This document shows, in pieces, positions 8,894 to 17,660 of a stretch of DNA of 64,000 nucleotides. How positions within the stretch are numbered: the first letter of the stretch is position 1; the number at the start of each line of letters is the position of its first letter. Both the position numbers and the translations under genes were made by a program. A model generated the notes under the pieces. It had not been told where the DNA came from. It did not search any database and saw only the letters and a program-made list of their open reading frames with translations. The stretch comes from an uncultured Dorea sp. (GTDB taxonomy: Bacteria > Bacillota > Clostridia > Lachnospirales > Lachnospiraceae): positions 1 through 64,000 of the forward strand of contig CAJURK010000002.1 in the NCBI GenBank assembly GCA_910588745.1, given 5' to 3'.

Positions 8894-9536
8894 TATGGAC
8901 GGTACGCTGATTGATTCCATGTGGGTTTGGGAGTCGGTTGATTTGGATTTTTATAAGAAATACAAGCTGAAAGAGCCGCCGGAGGACTTTTATCAGAGGA
9001 TGGAAGGCATGAGCTTTACAGAAACGGCGGGGCTGTTTCTGGAGGTTTTTCCGACCTTAACCCAGTCTTTAGAAGAAATTAAGGCAGAGTGGATACGTAT
9101 GGCCTTTCAGAAATATACGACGGAAGTAACCTTAAAACAGGGAATCCGGGAATTTTTGAAAGAGCAGAAGAAAAGGGGACTCAAACTGGGGATCGCCACA
9201 AGCAACGGTATGGAACTGGTGACGGCAACGCTGCAGGCTCTGGATATTGACAAGTATTTTGATTCCGTCCACACATCCTGCGAGGTGGAAAAAGGAAAGC
9301 CTTCGCCGGATATTTATCTGCTGGTTGCAGGCGACTTAGGCGTGGAGCCGGAAAAATGTCTGGTATTTGAGGATGTTCCTATGGGCATCCTGGCCGGAAA
9401 GAACGCGGGGATGCGTACCTGCGCTGTGGAGGATGCGTATTCAAAGGCTCAGGATGAGAAGAAGAGAACCCTTGCGGACTATTACATAAAGAACTACGAT
9501 GAGATTACCGGCCTGTACGGCGGGCAGCTTACATGA
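8841..9536 (+). CDS. HAD-superfamily phosphatase, beta-phosphoglucomutase-like
   Basis: A 231-residue haloacid-dehalogenase hydrolase. Motif I FDMDGTLIDS gives the nucleophile Asp18 and acid/base Asp20. Motif II is ATSNG, the motif III Lys is in EKGKPSPDIY, and motif IV is VFEDVPMGILAGKNAG. A four-helix C1 cap sits between motifs I and II, as in beta-phosphoglucomutase and phosphoglycolate phosphatase relatives. The substrate cannot be predicted. The start at 8841 lies inside the RsuA-like gene. Internal ATGs at 8856, 8862 and 8874 are alternatives, and all still overlap the upstream gene. Confidence 0.9.
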   Translation: MAEKQMEMLKGMDAIIFDMDGTLIDSMWVWESVDLDFYKKYKLKEPPEDFYQRMEGMSFTETAGLFLEVFPTLTQSLEEIKAEWIRMAFQKYTTEVTLKQGIREFLKEQKKRGLKLGIATSNGMELVTATLQALDIDKYFDSVHTSCEVEKGKPSPDIYLLVAGDLGVEPEKCLVFEDVPMGILAGKNAGMRTCAVEDAYSKAQDEKKRTLADYYIKNYDEITGLYGGQLT

Positions 9537-9622
9537 AACGGAGTTGCGCCGGAAAGGTCGGGAACAGAAAGCTTCTGGAGGAGAAGCGGCAGAAAGAGCT
9601 TGGGAAGATGAAGGAGCAGTAG
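9533..9622 (+). CDS. Possible 29-residue basic peptide, translationally coupled
   Basis: A short ORF begins with an ATG that overlaps the TGA of the HAD gene (ATGA arrangement) and ends 3 nt before the YgiQ-family gene. It encodes a Lys/Arg/Glu-rich peptide beginning MKRSCAGKVGN and ending EKRQKELGKMKEQ, probably one amphipathic helix. No homologue is recognised. The overlap geometry is that of a real coupled cistron, and the ORF fills the gap between two genes exactly. However, a 30-codon ORF is easily fortuitous, and its 3' end also supplies the AAGGAG site of the next gene. Confidence 0.35.
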   Translation: MKRSCAGKVGNRKLLEEKRQKELGKMKEQ

Positions 9623-9625
9623 ACG

Positions 9626-11590
9626 ATGGGACAGGGATTTTTACCGGTCTGTAAAGCAGATATGAAGGCGCGGGGATGGGAGCAGGTAGATTTCGTTTAT
9701 GTTTCCGGGGACGCTTATGTGGATCATCCTTCTTTCGGCCATGCGGTGATTACCCGGTTGTTAGAAGCCCACGGCTATAAGGTGGGGATCATAGCCCAGC
9801 CGGATTGGAGAGACAAGAACAGTATTACTGTTTTCGGAGAACCAAGGTTAGGTTTTCTGGTGTCGGCGGGGAATATGGATTCCATGGTAAATCATTATAC
9901 CGTATCCAAAAGGCGCAGGGCTGCCGACGCCTATACCCCCGGCGGTAAGACGGGAAAACGTCCGGATTACGCGGCGGTGGTATATGGGAATCTCATTCGG
10001 CAGATCTATAAGCAGACGCCTGTGATTTTAGGGGGAATCGAGGCAAGCCTCCGAAGATTGGCGCACTATGATTACTGGTCGGATAAGCTGAAACGATCGA
10101 TTCTTTTGGATTCCGGAGCAGATTTGATTTCTTACGGTATGGGAGAACGGTCGATTTTAGAGATTGCGGAGGCCTTAGATTCGGGTCTTAAGGCGGCAGA
10201 TCTGACTTTTATAGGCGGTACCGTGTATAAGACGAAAGATTTGGAAGATGTTTATGACGGACTTCTGCTGCCATCCTATGACGAAATGAGAGACAGGACA
10301 CAAAAATATGCGGAAAGTTTCTATATTCAGTATTGTAATACGGATTTTATTACCGGAAAAAGGCTGATCGAGCCATATGGAACACATCTGTACGTGGTGC
10401 AGAATCCCCCCGCAAAACCCCTGACCAGGGAAGAAATGGACGCGGTATATGAGTATCCCTATGAAAGAACTTACCATCCTTCCTATGAGGAGGCGGGCGG
10501 GGTACCGGCCATTCAGGAAGTGAAGTTTAGCCTGGTCAGCAGCAGGGGCTGCTTTGGAGGCTGCAGTTTCTGCGCCCTGACCTTTCACCAGGGAAGGATT
10601 GTACAGACCAGGAGTCATGAATCGCTGCTGAGAGAAGCAGAGCAGATTACAGTAGATAAGGACTTTAAGGGGTATATCCATGATGTGGGAGGGCCTACGG
10701 CGAATTTTCGGGAGCCTTCCTGTGAGAAACAGATGAAACATGGGGTATGTAAGAACAAACAGTGCCTGTATCCGAAACCCTGTAGGAATCTTAAGGTTAC
10801 CCACAGGGATTACATCAGCCTTTTGCGGAAGCTGAGGGCTGTGAAAGGAGTAAAGAAGGTATTTATCCGGTCCGGGATCCGTTTCGATTATGTGATGGCG
10901 GATCCGGAAGACACGTTCCTTCGGGAACTGTGCAAATATCATGTGAGCGGGCAGCTTAAGGTGGCTCCGGAGCATGTGTCAAATCAGGTGCTTTGCAGAA
11001 TGGGAAAACCGGAATACAAGGTATATGAGCGGTTTGCGGCAAAGTACAGAAAGATGAACGAGAGACTGAAGAAGGATCAGTATCTAGTTCCCTATCTGAT
11101 GTCTTCCCACCCGGGTTCTTCGCTAAAGGAAGCGGTGGAACTGGCGGAGCATCTGCGGGACTTCGGGTATATGCCGGAGCAGGTGCAGGATTTCTACCCC
11201 ACGCCTTCTACACTGTCTACCTGCATGTATTATACGGGACTTGATCCAAGGGATATGTCGCCGGTGTATGTGCCGAAAAATCCCCATGAGAAGGCGATGC
11301 AGAGGGCGCTGATCCAGTACCGGGATCCGAAAAATTATCGGTTGGTACTAGAGGCGCTGCGGAGGACGGGCCGTATGGATCTGGCAGGATTTGGAAAGGA
11401 CTGTCTGATTCGTTCGGAAGGGAGCCGGAAGGGGAAAGGGCCGGGAAGAGAAGGCGCAGGTTCCTGCGGGGAACATAGAACGGCAAAACAAAGCGCTGCC
11501 GGCCAGCCGCAGAAGGACGGCGGAGGAAATGGAAAAAAGAAACGGACCATTCGGAATGTCCATAAAAGTAAGAAAGATAGATCAATCTGA
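9626..11590 (+). CDS. YgiQ-family radical SAM protein
   Basis: A 654-residue member of the YgiQ family (UPF0313). The radical-SAM cluster motif CxxxCxxC is at Cys309, Cys313 and Cys316 in RGCFGGCSFCAL. The N-terminal YgiQ domain (about 10-240, with SGDAYVDHPSFGHAVI and GGIEASLRRLAHYDYWSDK) precedes it. A Cys-containing insert (CEKQMKHGVCKNKQCLYPKPC, about 365-385) and the conserved HPGSSLKEAVELA follow. The last roughly 60 residues are a low-complexity Lys/Gly-rich tail, probably disordered. The enzymatic reaction is unknown for the family. The ATG follows AAGGAG in the preceding short ORF. Confidence 0.93.
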   Translation: MGQGFLPVCKADMKARGWEQVDFVYVSGDAYVDHPSFGHAVITRLLEAHGYKVGIIAQPDWRDKNSITVFGEPRLGFLVSAGNMDSMVNHYTVSKRRRAADAYTPGGKTGKRPDYAAVVYGNLIRQIYKQTPVILGGIEASLRRLAHYDYWSDKLKRSILLDSGADLISYGMGERSILEIAEALDSGLKAADLTFIGGTVYKTKDLEDVYDGLLLPSYDEMRDRTQKYAESFYIQYCNTDFITGKRLIEPYGTHLYVVQNPPAKPLTREEMDAVYEYPYERTYHPSYEEAGGVPAIQEVKFSLVSSRGCFGGCSFCALTFHQGRIVQTRSHESLLREAEQITVDKDFKGYIHDVGGPTANFREPSCEKQMKHGVCKNKQCLYPKPCRNLKVTHRDYISLLRKLRAVKGVKKVFIRSGIRFDYVMADPEDTFLRELCKYHVSGQLKVAPEHVSNQVLCRMGKPEYKVYERFAAKYRKMNERLKKDQYLVPYLMSSHPGSSLKEAVELAEHLRDFGYMPEQVQDFYPTPSTLSTCMYYTGLDPRDMSPVYVPKNPHEKAMQRALIQYRDPKNYRLVLEALRRTGRMDLAGFGKDCLIRSEGSRKGKGPGREGAGSCGEHRTAKQSAAGQPQKDGGGNGKKKRTIRNVHKSKKDRSI

Positions 11591-11608
11591 AAATAAGGGG
11601 AGAGCAGC

Positions 11609-12184
11609 ATGAGAATAAAAAAAGGACAGGCCGGGTATCTGTCTGTACGGAAAAAAAGTCTTGGTCTTCAGGCTCTGTTCGGGTTCATCCTGGTAGCGGT
11701 GCTTCTGATTACCGGATATATGAGAACTCAGTCAAGGATGAACTTATTTACCGTTCTTGCGGTACTCGGGTGCCTTCCTTCGGCAAAAGCTCTGACAGAA
11801 TGGATTGCTGTTCTTCCTTATAACACCATAGAAAAACAAATTGCAGAAGAAATTCTGGAAAAAAGTTCGCTTCTTACCACTGCCTTTGATATGGTGATCA
11901 CCAGCAGGGATAAGATTATGCCGGTGGACGCGGTGGTTATTTCCAATCACACCGTATTCGGTTATGCCGGTAATCCGAAGACACAGCCGGAAGAAGCCGC
12001 AAAGCATATCAAAAACATTTTGGCGGAGAACCGGCATGTGGGCGTTACAGTGAAAGTTTTCGCGGATTACGTACCGTTTCTGTCTCGGGCAGAAGGGCTC
12101 AACAGCATAATAGAAGTGAATCATTCCGCGGATCGGAAGTTGGAAGAGGAGATCCGAAGGATTATATTAAATATTTCCATGTAA
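11609..12184 (+). CDS. Conserved hypothetical protein with two N-terminal membrane segments
   Basis: A 191-residue protein of unknown function. A basic N terminus (MRIKKGQAGYLSVRKK) precedes two hydrophobic segments at about 19-36 and 46-64; the remainder is a soluble domain rich in charged residues, probably cytoplasmic. I recognise no catalytic motif. It has a GGGGAGAG ribosome-binding site and sits between the YgiQ gene (18 nt) and an RluA-type pseudouridine synthase (15 nt), so it is part of the same operon. Confidence 0.75.
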   Translation: MRIKKGQAGYLSVRKKSLGLQALFGFILVAVLLITGYMRTQSRMNLFTVLAVLGCLPSAKALTEWIAVLPYNTIEKQIAEEILEKSSLLTTAFDMVITSRDKIMPVDAVVISNHTVFGYAGNPKTQPEEAAKHIKNILAENRHVGVTVKVFADYVPFLSRAEGLNSIIEVNHSADRKLEEEIRRIILNISM

Positions 12185-12199
12185 CGGGTTGGGTGAAGG

Positions 12200-13183
12200 A
12201 TGAAAGAGATTATGATATCCCAGAGGGAAGAGGGGCAGCGGCTGGATCGGTTCTTAGGCAAATATATGGATCGGGCTCCGACGGGATTCTTCTATAAAAT
12301 GATGCGTAAAAAGAATATTGTATTAAACGGAAAGAAAGCATCCGGAGGGGAAAAGCTGCATGCAGGGGATCAAATCAAACTGTTTTTGTCGCAGGAAACT
12401 ATTGAAAAGTTCTCCGGGGCGGTTCCGGTATCTCTTCCGGAACCGCAGACAGAGCTTGCGGTTCTATACGAGGACGATCATGTGCTGCTTGTGAACAAAC
12501 CGGTGGGAATGCTGTCCCAGAAGGCAAAAGCCTCGGACGTATCTTTAGTGGAGCTGATTACAAGCTATCTTTTGGAGACGGGAAGTCTGACCCGGTCGGA
12601 TTTGCGAAGCTTTCGGCCTGGGATCTGCAACCGGCTGGACAGGAATACTTCAGGAATCGTAACCGCCGGTAAGAGTCTGGCGGGTCTGCAGGCTTTGAGC
12701 CTTGGTTTCCGGCAGCGGAGTTTTGGGAAGTATTACCGATGCCTGGTAAGAGGCAGTGTGACGGAGGAAAGACATGTCCGGGGATATCTAAGGAAGGATG
12801 CGGGAAAGAACCAGTCGGTTATAGAAGCGCATCAAACAGAAGGCGCGGATTTCATTGAGACCGAATACCGGCCCATCAAAGCGGGAAACGGATATACGCT
12901 GCTGGAAGTTCGTCTGCTTACCGGGAAACCTCATCAAATCCGGGCGCATTTGGCTTCGGAGGGATACCCGATTCTTGGCGATTACAAATATGGGGACCGG
13001 AAAACAAACGACCGGTTCCGAAAGGAATACGGCCTTTCCTCGCAGCTTCTTCATGCATACCGGCTGGAATTTCCCCGGCTGGATTCGGTGCTGGCGCCTT
13101 TGTCCGGCAGGATATTCTGCGCAGGAGAGCCGGAGCTGTTTTTGCGGATACAGAAAAATTTAATAGGAAAGACAGAGGAATAG
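12200..13183 (+). CDS. RluA-family pseudouridine synthase
   Basis: A 327-residue enzyme with an N-terminal S4-like domain (EGQRLDRFLGKYM, residues about 10-22) and an RluA-type catalytic domain. The nucleophile Asp is in NRLDRNTSGIV, and LLTGKPHQIRAHLASEGYPILGD is the usual RluA/RluD motif near the C terminus. It converts uridine to pseudouridine in rRNA or tRNA; the target site is not predictable. A second RluA-type enzyme (RluD-like) is at 47305-48219. The gene lies 15 nt after the membrane protein and 7 nt before recU. Confidence 0.93.
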   Translation: MKEIMISQREEGQRLDRFLGKYMDRAPTGFFYKMMRKKNIVLNGKKASGGEKLHAGDQIKLFLSQETIEKFSGAVPVSLPEPQTELAVLYEDDHVLLVNKPVGMLSQKAKASDVSLVELITSYLLETGSLTRSDLRSFRPGICNRLDRNTSGIVTAGKSLAGLQALSLGFRQRSFGKYYRCLVRGSVTEERHVRGYLRKDAGKNQSVIEAHQTEGADFIETEYRPIKAGNGYTLLEVRLLTGKPHQIRAHLASEGYPILGDYKYGDRKTNDRFRKEYGLSSQLLHAYRLEFPRLDSVLAPLSGRIFCAGEPELFLRIQKNLIGKTEE

Positions 13184-13190
13184 AATTGTA

Positions 13191-13721
13191 ATGAGTACCT
13201 GGAATACCAGAGGCCTGCGGGGATCCACGCTGGAAGATATGATCAACAGAACGAACGAGCGATATTTGGAACAGAAGCTGGCGCTGATTCAGAAGATTCC
13301 AACCCCCATTACTCCGGTTCGCATGGACAAGGAACACCGGCAGATTACGCTGGCATATTTTGAACAGCGCAGCACCGTGGATTATATCGGGGCGGTGCAG
13401 GGCGTTCCGGTGTGTTTTGACGCAAAAGAATGCAATACGGATACGTTTCCTATTCATAATATCCATGAACATCAGGTAGTTTTTATGGAGAACTTTGAGC
13501 GGCAGGAAGGGGTTGCGTTTCTGCTTATTTATTATACAGCGAGAAATAAGCTGTATTATATGCGGTTTCAGGAAGTGAGAAAGTTCTGGAACCGGGCGAT
13601 GGAAGGGGGGCGCAAGAGCTTCCGCATTGAGGAACTGGACGCGGCTTTTTTTATGGAATTAAGAGGGGGATGCCTGATTCCCTACCTAGACGCGCTGAAT
13701 CTGGATCTGGGACAGCGGTGA
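13191..13721 (+). CDS. recU: Holliday junction resolvase RecU
   Basis: A 176-residue protein of the Firmicute RecU family, which cleaves four-way junctions during recombination and repair. The family N-terminal signature NTRGLRGSTLEDMINRTN and the nuclease core (STVDYIGAVQGVPVCFDAKE, containing the D...E-x-K metal-binding residues) are present, followed by HQVVFMENFERQEGVAFLLI. Unlike in Bacillus, where recU precedes a PBP1 gene, it is here at the end of an RNA-modification operon and ahead of the his promoter. Confidence 0.93.
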   Translation: MSTWNTRGLRGSTLEDMINRTNERYLEQKLALIQKIPTPITPVRMDKEHRQITLAYFEQRSTVDYIGAVQGVPVCFDAKECNTDTFPIHNIHEHQVVFMENFERQEGVAFLLIYYTARNKLYYMRFQEVRKFWNRAMEGGRKSFRIEELDAAFFMELRGGCLIPYLDALNLDLGQR

Positions 13722-13747
13722 CGGAGCGCTGTTAAGTGAATGAACAC

Positions 13748-13776
13748 TTGACAGAGATGGGAAAAGTGCGTATAAT
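13748..13776 (+). promoter_or_regulatory. Consensus SigA promoter of the histidine operon, with adjacent inverted repeat
   Basis: TTGACA (13748-13753), a 17-nt spacer and TATAAT (13771-13776) match the vegetative consensus exactly, 57 nt before the hisZ start. The inverted repeat AAGTG/CACTT (13734-13738, 13745-13749) abuts the -35 box and could be an operator. The short leader (about 13783-13832) contains neither T-box elements nor a His-codon attenuator. Confidence 0.85.
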
Positions 13777-13832
13777 TCAATGAGATTTTAATATGGTAGC
13801 GGAGTAAAGTACGGGATAGGGAGAATGAAACG

Positions 13833-15083
13833 ATGAAACAATTACAGCATACGCCGGAAGGAGTCCGGGATATTTATAATATTGAATGTGGGAAGAAGCT
13901 TGCTTTGGAGAGCAGGCTTCATAAGGTACTCCAACTGTATGGATACCGGGATATCCAGACGCCGACCTTTGAATTTTTTGATGTGTTCCGTGAGGAAATT
14001 GGAACGATTCCCTCAAAGGAATTGTATAAGTTTTTTGATAAGGAGGGCAACACGCTGGCGCTTCGCCCTGATTTTACACCCTCCATCGCAAGGGCGGCGG
14101 CTACGCTGTTTCCGGATAACGGTATGCCTGTCAGGTTGTGTTATACGGGCAATACGTTTCTGAACTATACCGGAAGCTACCAGGGGCGGATGCGGGAGAC
14201 AACTCAGATGGGAGCGGAGTTAATCGGCGTGGATTCTGTAGAAGGGGATGCGGAGATGCTGGCTATGGTAACAGACTGTTTTACCACCATCGGACTCCGT
14301 GATTTTCAGTTAAGCGTAGGAATCGTGGATTATCTCCAGAGTCTGATCGAAGACGCCTCTCTTGACGAGGAAGCCGAAAACCGGGTCAGAGATCTTATCG
14401 GGAACCGGAATTTCTTTGGCGTGGACGAATATTTAGAAAGCATCAAAGTAAGACGCAGCGCAAAAGAAGCGTTTGCCGCGCTGGAAGATATGTACGGCGG
14501 CAGGGACGCGCTGCGTCAGGCGAAGGACATCGCGCCCAATTCCAAAGCGGTAAAGGCGGTTCGGAGGCTGGAACGGATCTATGATATACTGAAAGTTTAC
14601 GGTATGGAGAAAAATATTACCTTTGATTTCAGTATGGGCGGGGGATACGGATATTATACCGGCATTATTTTCCGTGGGTATACGCACGGCACAGGGGACG
14701 CGGTGGTGAAGGGCGGCAGGTACGACTGCTTGTTGGAGAAATTCGGCAGGAAGTCTCCTTCCATCGGTTTTGCCCTCGTAATCGACCAATTAATGAACGC
14801 CTTAAACCGGCAGCATATCCGCATTTCCTATGCCAGAAAAAATACGCTGATCCTCTATGACGAGGGGAAACAAAAAAAAGCCATTAAGCTTGCCAAAGAC
14901 TTCCGGGATAAATGTAAAAATACGGAGATCCTGCGGCGGTCTCCGGCAAAGAGCCTGGAAGATTATATGGAATATGGAAAAGAAAATTATGCCGGCAACC
15001 TGATCTACATACAGGATAATCATCAGATCGTGATGATTAATCTGGTGACCGGCGAACAGAAACTGATTAATCCAAATAGATAG
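13833..15083 (+). CDS. hisZ: ATP phosphoribosyltransferase regulatory subunit HisZ
   Basis: A 416-residue HisRS paralogue. It retains the class II synthetase fold (TPTFEFFDVFREEIG, LRPDFTPSIARAAAT, GGGYGYYTGIIFRGY), but its 416-residue length and its position directly before a short-form hisG fit HisZ rather than a true HisRS. HisZ forms a hetero-octamer with HisG and makes it active and feedback-sensitive to histidine. First gene of the his operon, 57 nt after a consensus promoter; hisG follows 9 nt downstream. Confidence 0.94.
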   Translation: MKQLQHTPEGVRDIYNIECGKKLALESRLHKVLQLYGYRDIQTPTFEFFDVFREEIGTIPSKELYKFFDKEGNTLALRPDFTPSIARAAATLFPDNGMPVRLCYTGNTFLNYTGSYQGRMRETTQMGAELIGVDSVEGDAEMLAMVTDCFTTIGLRDFQLSVGIVDYLQSLIEDASLDEEAENRVRDLIGNRNFFGVDEYLESIKVRRSAKEAFAALEDMYGGRDALRQAKDIAPNSKAVKAVRRLERIYDILKVYGMEKNITFDFSMGGGYGYYTGIIFRGYTHGTGDAVVKGGRYDCLLEKFGRKSPSIGFALVIDQLMNALNRQHIRISYARKNTLILYDEGKQKKAIKLAKDFRDKCKNTEILRRSPAKSLEDYMEYGKENYAGNLIYIQDNHQIVMINLVTGEQKLINPNR

Positions 15084-15092
15084 GAGCCGGTT

Positions 15093-15728
15093 ATGAGATA
15101 TCTTACATTTGCCCTTGGAAAAGGGCGCTTAGCGGAGAGAACGCTGGAATTGTTTGAACAAATTGGGATTACCTGCGAGGAGATGAAAGAGAAAGATTCC
15201 AGGAAGCTTATTTTTATAAATGAAGAATTAAGACTTCGGTTTTTCTTGGCAAAGGGGCCGGACGTGCCTACCTACGTGGAATATGGAGCGGCGGATATCG
15301 GAGTGGCGGGCAGGGACACCATACTGGAAGAGAGCCGCAAGGTTCACGAGGTTTTGGATCTGGGATACGGAAAATGCCGTATGTGCATCTGCGGACCGAA
15401 AAGCGCGGCGGGATATTTAAAGCGTCGGGAACTGATCCGGGTTGCGACGAAATATCCTAGTATCGCAAAAGATTATTTCTATAATGTGAAGCACCAGACC
15501 GTAGAGATTATTAAGCTGAACGGCTCGATTGAGTTGGCGCCGATCGTGGGCCTTTCGGAGGTGATCTGCGATATTGTGGAAACCGGGTCTACATTAAGGG
15601 AAAACGGACTTTCCGTGTTAGAAGAAGTCTGTCCGCTGTCAGCCAGGATGATCGTGAATCCCGTCAGTATGCGTATGGAAAGCGCGCGAATTAAGGATTT
15701 GATACAGCGGCTTAGGGCAGTCATTTAA
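15093..15728 (+). CDS. hisG: ATP phosphoribosyltransferase catalytic subunit HisG (short form)
   Basis: A 211-residue enzyme that condenses ATP and PRPP to phosphoribosyl-ATP, the first and committed step of histidine synthesis. The length and the lack of a C-terminal ACT-like regulatory domain mark the short form, which needs HisZ, encoded immediately upstream. Family blocks LTFALGKGRLAE, AADIGVAGRDTI, ATKYPSIAKDYF and the PRPP-binding-like IVETGSTLRENGL are present. The ATG follows TAGGAG. Confidence 0.95.
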   Translation: MRYLTFALGKGRLAERTLELFEQIGITCEEMKEKDSRKLIFINEELRLRFFLAKGPDVPTYVEYGAADIGVAGRDTILEESRKVHEVLDLGYGKCRMCICGPKSAAGYLKRRELIRVATKYPSIAKDYFYNVKHQTVEIIKLNGSIELAPIVGLSEVICDIVETGSTLRENGLSVLEEVCPLSARMIVNPVSMRMESARIKDLIQRLRAVI

Positions 15729-15745
15729 GAAAGGAACAAAACACA

Positions 15746-17035
15746 ATGAGAATACGAAGGCTGGATAAGGAAACCAGAGCAGACCTGCTGGAGAATCTGC
15801 TGAAACGAAGTCCGGGAAATTATAGACAGTATGAGAAAACCGTGGCGGAGATTCTAGAGCGGGTCCGAACGGAAAAAGACGCGGCATTGTTTGAATATAC
15901 CGCCCGGTTCGACGGGGCGGAGATTCATGAGGGAAATATCCGGGTAACAGAAGATGAGAAGAAAGAGGCTTATGAGGCGGCCGGGGAGGAGCTGGTGCGG
16001 ATTATACGCAGAGCCCTTGCCAACATCCGCAGCTACCACGAGAAACAGAGGCAGTATAGCTGGTTCGACAGTAAACCAGACGGGACGCTTTTGGGACAGA
16101 AAGTAACGCCCCTGCGCCGGGTGGGAGTTTATGTACCGGGAGGAAAGGCGGCTTATCCGTCTTCGGTTCTGATGAATATTGCTCCTGCAAAGGCGGCGGG
16201 CGTGGACGAGATTATTATGGTAACGCCTCCAGATAGGGACGGCAAGATCAATCCCCATACGTTAGTTGCAGCCTGCGAGGCTGGGGCGGACGTCATTTAC
16301 AAAGTAGGGGGCGCGCAGGCGGTGGGCGCACTGGCTTACGGAACGGAAAGTATCCCAAAAGTAGATAAGATCGTGGGACCGGGCAATATTTATGTTGCGC
16401 TGGCGAAAAGAGCCGTGTACGGCCATGTAAGTATTGACGCTATTGCAGGACCCAGTGAGATTTTAGTAATCGCGGATGAAACGGCGAATCCCAGATATGT
16501 GGCGGCGGATCTGCTTTCTCAGGCGGAACATGACGAACTGGCTTCGGCGATTCTAGTAACCACCAGTGAAGAACTGGCGAAGGAGGTATCTAAGCAGACA
16601 GACTTGTTCTTACAGGAACTTTCCAGAGCGGATATCATCCGGAAATCCCTGGATAATTACGGTTATATCCTGATTGCGGATACCATGGAGGACGCCGTTG
16701 ATACTGCCAATGAGATTGCTTCGGAGCATTTAGAGATTATGACAAAGGATCCCTACGACATTATGACCAGGATCCGGAATGCGGGAGCTATTTTTCTGGG
16801 AGAGTATGCCAGCGAGCCTCTTGGGGATTATTTTGCAGGCCCGAACCATGTGCTTCCGACCAACGGAACCGCAAAATTTTTCTCCCCCCTGTCGGTGGAT
16901 GATTTTATTAAGAAATCAAGCATGATCGGTTATTCTAAAGAGGGGCTTAGGAAGGTACATGAAGATATTGAAGCGTTTGCCGAGGCGGAGCATTTGACGG
17001 CGCACGCCAATTCTATAAAAGTTAGATTTGAGTAA
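15746..17035 (+). CDS. hisD: Histidinol dehydrogenase
   Basis: A 429-residue enzyme that oxidises L-histidinol to histidine in two NAD-dependent steps, using a zinc ion. The conserved blocks VGVYVPGGKAAYPSSVLMN and DKIVGPGNIYVALAK are present, as is IDAIAGPSEILVIAD. The active-site region LLSQAEHDELASAILV carries the catalytic and zinc-binding Glu/His, and AGPNHVLPTNGTAKF is near the C terminus. It starts 17 nt after hisG and ends 22 nt before the chosen hisB start. Confidence 0.97.
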   Translation: MRIRRLDKETRADLLENLLKRSPGNYRQYEKTVAEILERVRTEKDAALFEYTARFDGAEIHEGNIRVTEDEKKEAYEAAGEELVRIIRRALANIRSYHEKQRQYSWFDSKPDGTLLGQKVTPLRRVGVYVPGGKAAYPSSVLMNIAPAKAAGVDEIIMVTPPDRDGKINPHTLVAACEAGADVIYKVGGAQAVGALAYGTESIPKVDKIVGPGNIYVALAKRAVYGHVSIDAIAGPSEILVIADETANPRYVAADLLSQAEHDELASAILVTTSEELAKEVSKQTDLFLQELSRADIIRKSLDNYGYILIADTMEDAVDTANEIASEHLEIMTKDPYDIMTRIRNAGAIFLGEYASEPLGDYFAGPNHVLPTNGTAKFFSPLSVDDFIKKSSMIGYSKEGLRKVHEDIEAFAEAEHLTAHANSIKVRFE

Positions 17036-17057
17036 AATTCGGAAAGGGGGGATACCG

Positions 17058-17660
17058 ATGAACAGGGTGGCATCCTGTAAACGGACAACAAAAGAAACGG
17101 ATATTGCCGTAACGATCCATTTAGACGGCCAGGGCAAAAGTGAGATTCATACCGGAATCGGTTTTTTTGACCATATGCTGGAGGGTTTTTCCCGCCACGG
17201 TTTGTTTGATCTGGAGGTGAGAGCAGAAGGAGACTTGTGTGTGGACAGCCATCACACCATTGAGGATACGGGAATCGTATTAGGAACCGCCATTAGCGAG
17301 GCTCTGGGCGATAAGGCGGGGATTAAGCGATACGGAAGCTTTCTGCTTCCTATGGACGAGACGCTGGCGCTTTGCGCCATCGATTTGTCCGGCAGACCCT
17401 ATCTGAACTATCAGGCAGATTTTACCTGTGGAAAACTGGGAGATATGGATACGGAGATGATAAAGGAATTTTTCTACGCCGTGTCCTACAGCGCCGCTAT
17501 GAATTTGCATCTAAAGATTATGGACGCAGGCAATAACCACCACATGGCGGAGGCGTTGTTTAAAGCATTTGGAAAGGCGCTGGATATGGCGACGGCAGAG
17601 GAACCAAGAATGAAAGAAGCGTGGACTACAAAAGGCACGCTGCAGAGGACGGCGACATGA
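17058..17660 (+). CDS. hisB: Imidazoleglycerol-phosphate dehydratase
   Basis: A 200-residue monofunctional IGPD that dehydrates imidazole glycerol phosphate to imidazole acetol phosphate. The two duplicated metal-binding motifs DSHHTIEDTGI and NNHHMAEALFKAF are present, with GIGFFDHMLEGFSRHG near the N terminus. I chose the ATG at 17058 because the family starts there (MNRVASCKRTTKET) and GGGGGG lies 6-8 nt upstream; an in-frame start at 17028 would overlap hisD. The stop codon overlaps the ATG of the next gene (ATGA). Confidence 0.95.
   Translation: MNRVASCKRTTKETDIAVTIHLDGQGKSEIHTGIGFFDHMLEGFSRHGLFDLEVRAEGDLCVDSHHTIEDTGIVLGTAISEALGDKAGIKRYGSFLLPMDETLALCAIDLSGRPYLNYQADFTCGKLGDMDTEMIKEFFYAVSYSAAMNLHLKIMDAGNNHHMAEALFKAFGKALDMATAEEPRMKEAWTTKGTLQRTAT

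Noticed and set aside
10175..10975. A 266-codon minus-strand ORF opposite the YgiQ-family gene
   Set aside because: Shadow frame: no ribosome-binding site and composition unlike a real protein.
13777..13832. Possible T-box or His attenuator before hisZ
   Set aside because: The leader is only about 50 nt, with no T-box sequence, no His-codon run and no terminator hairpin.
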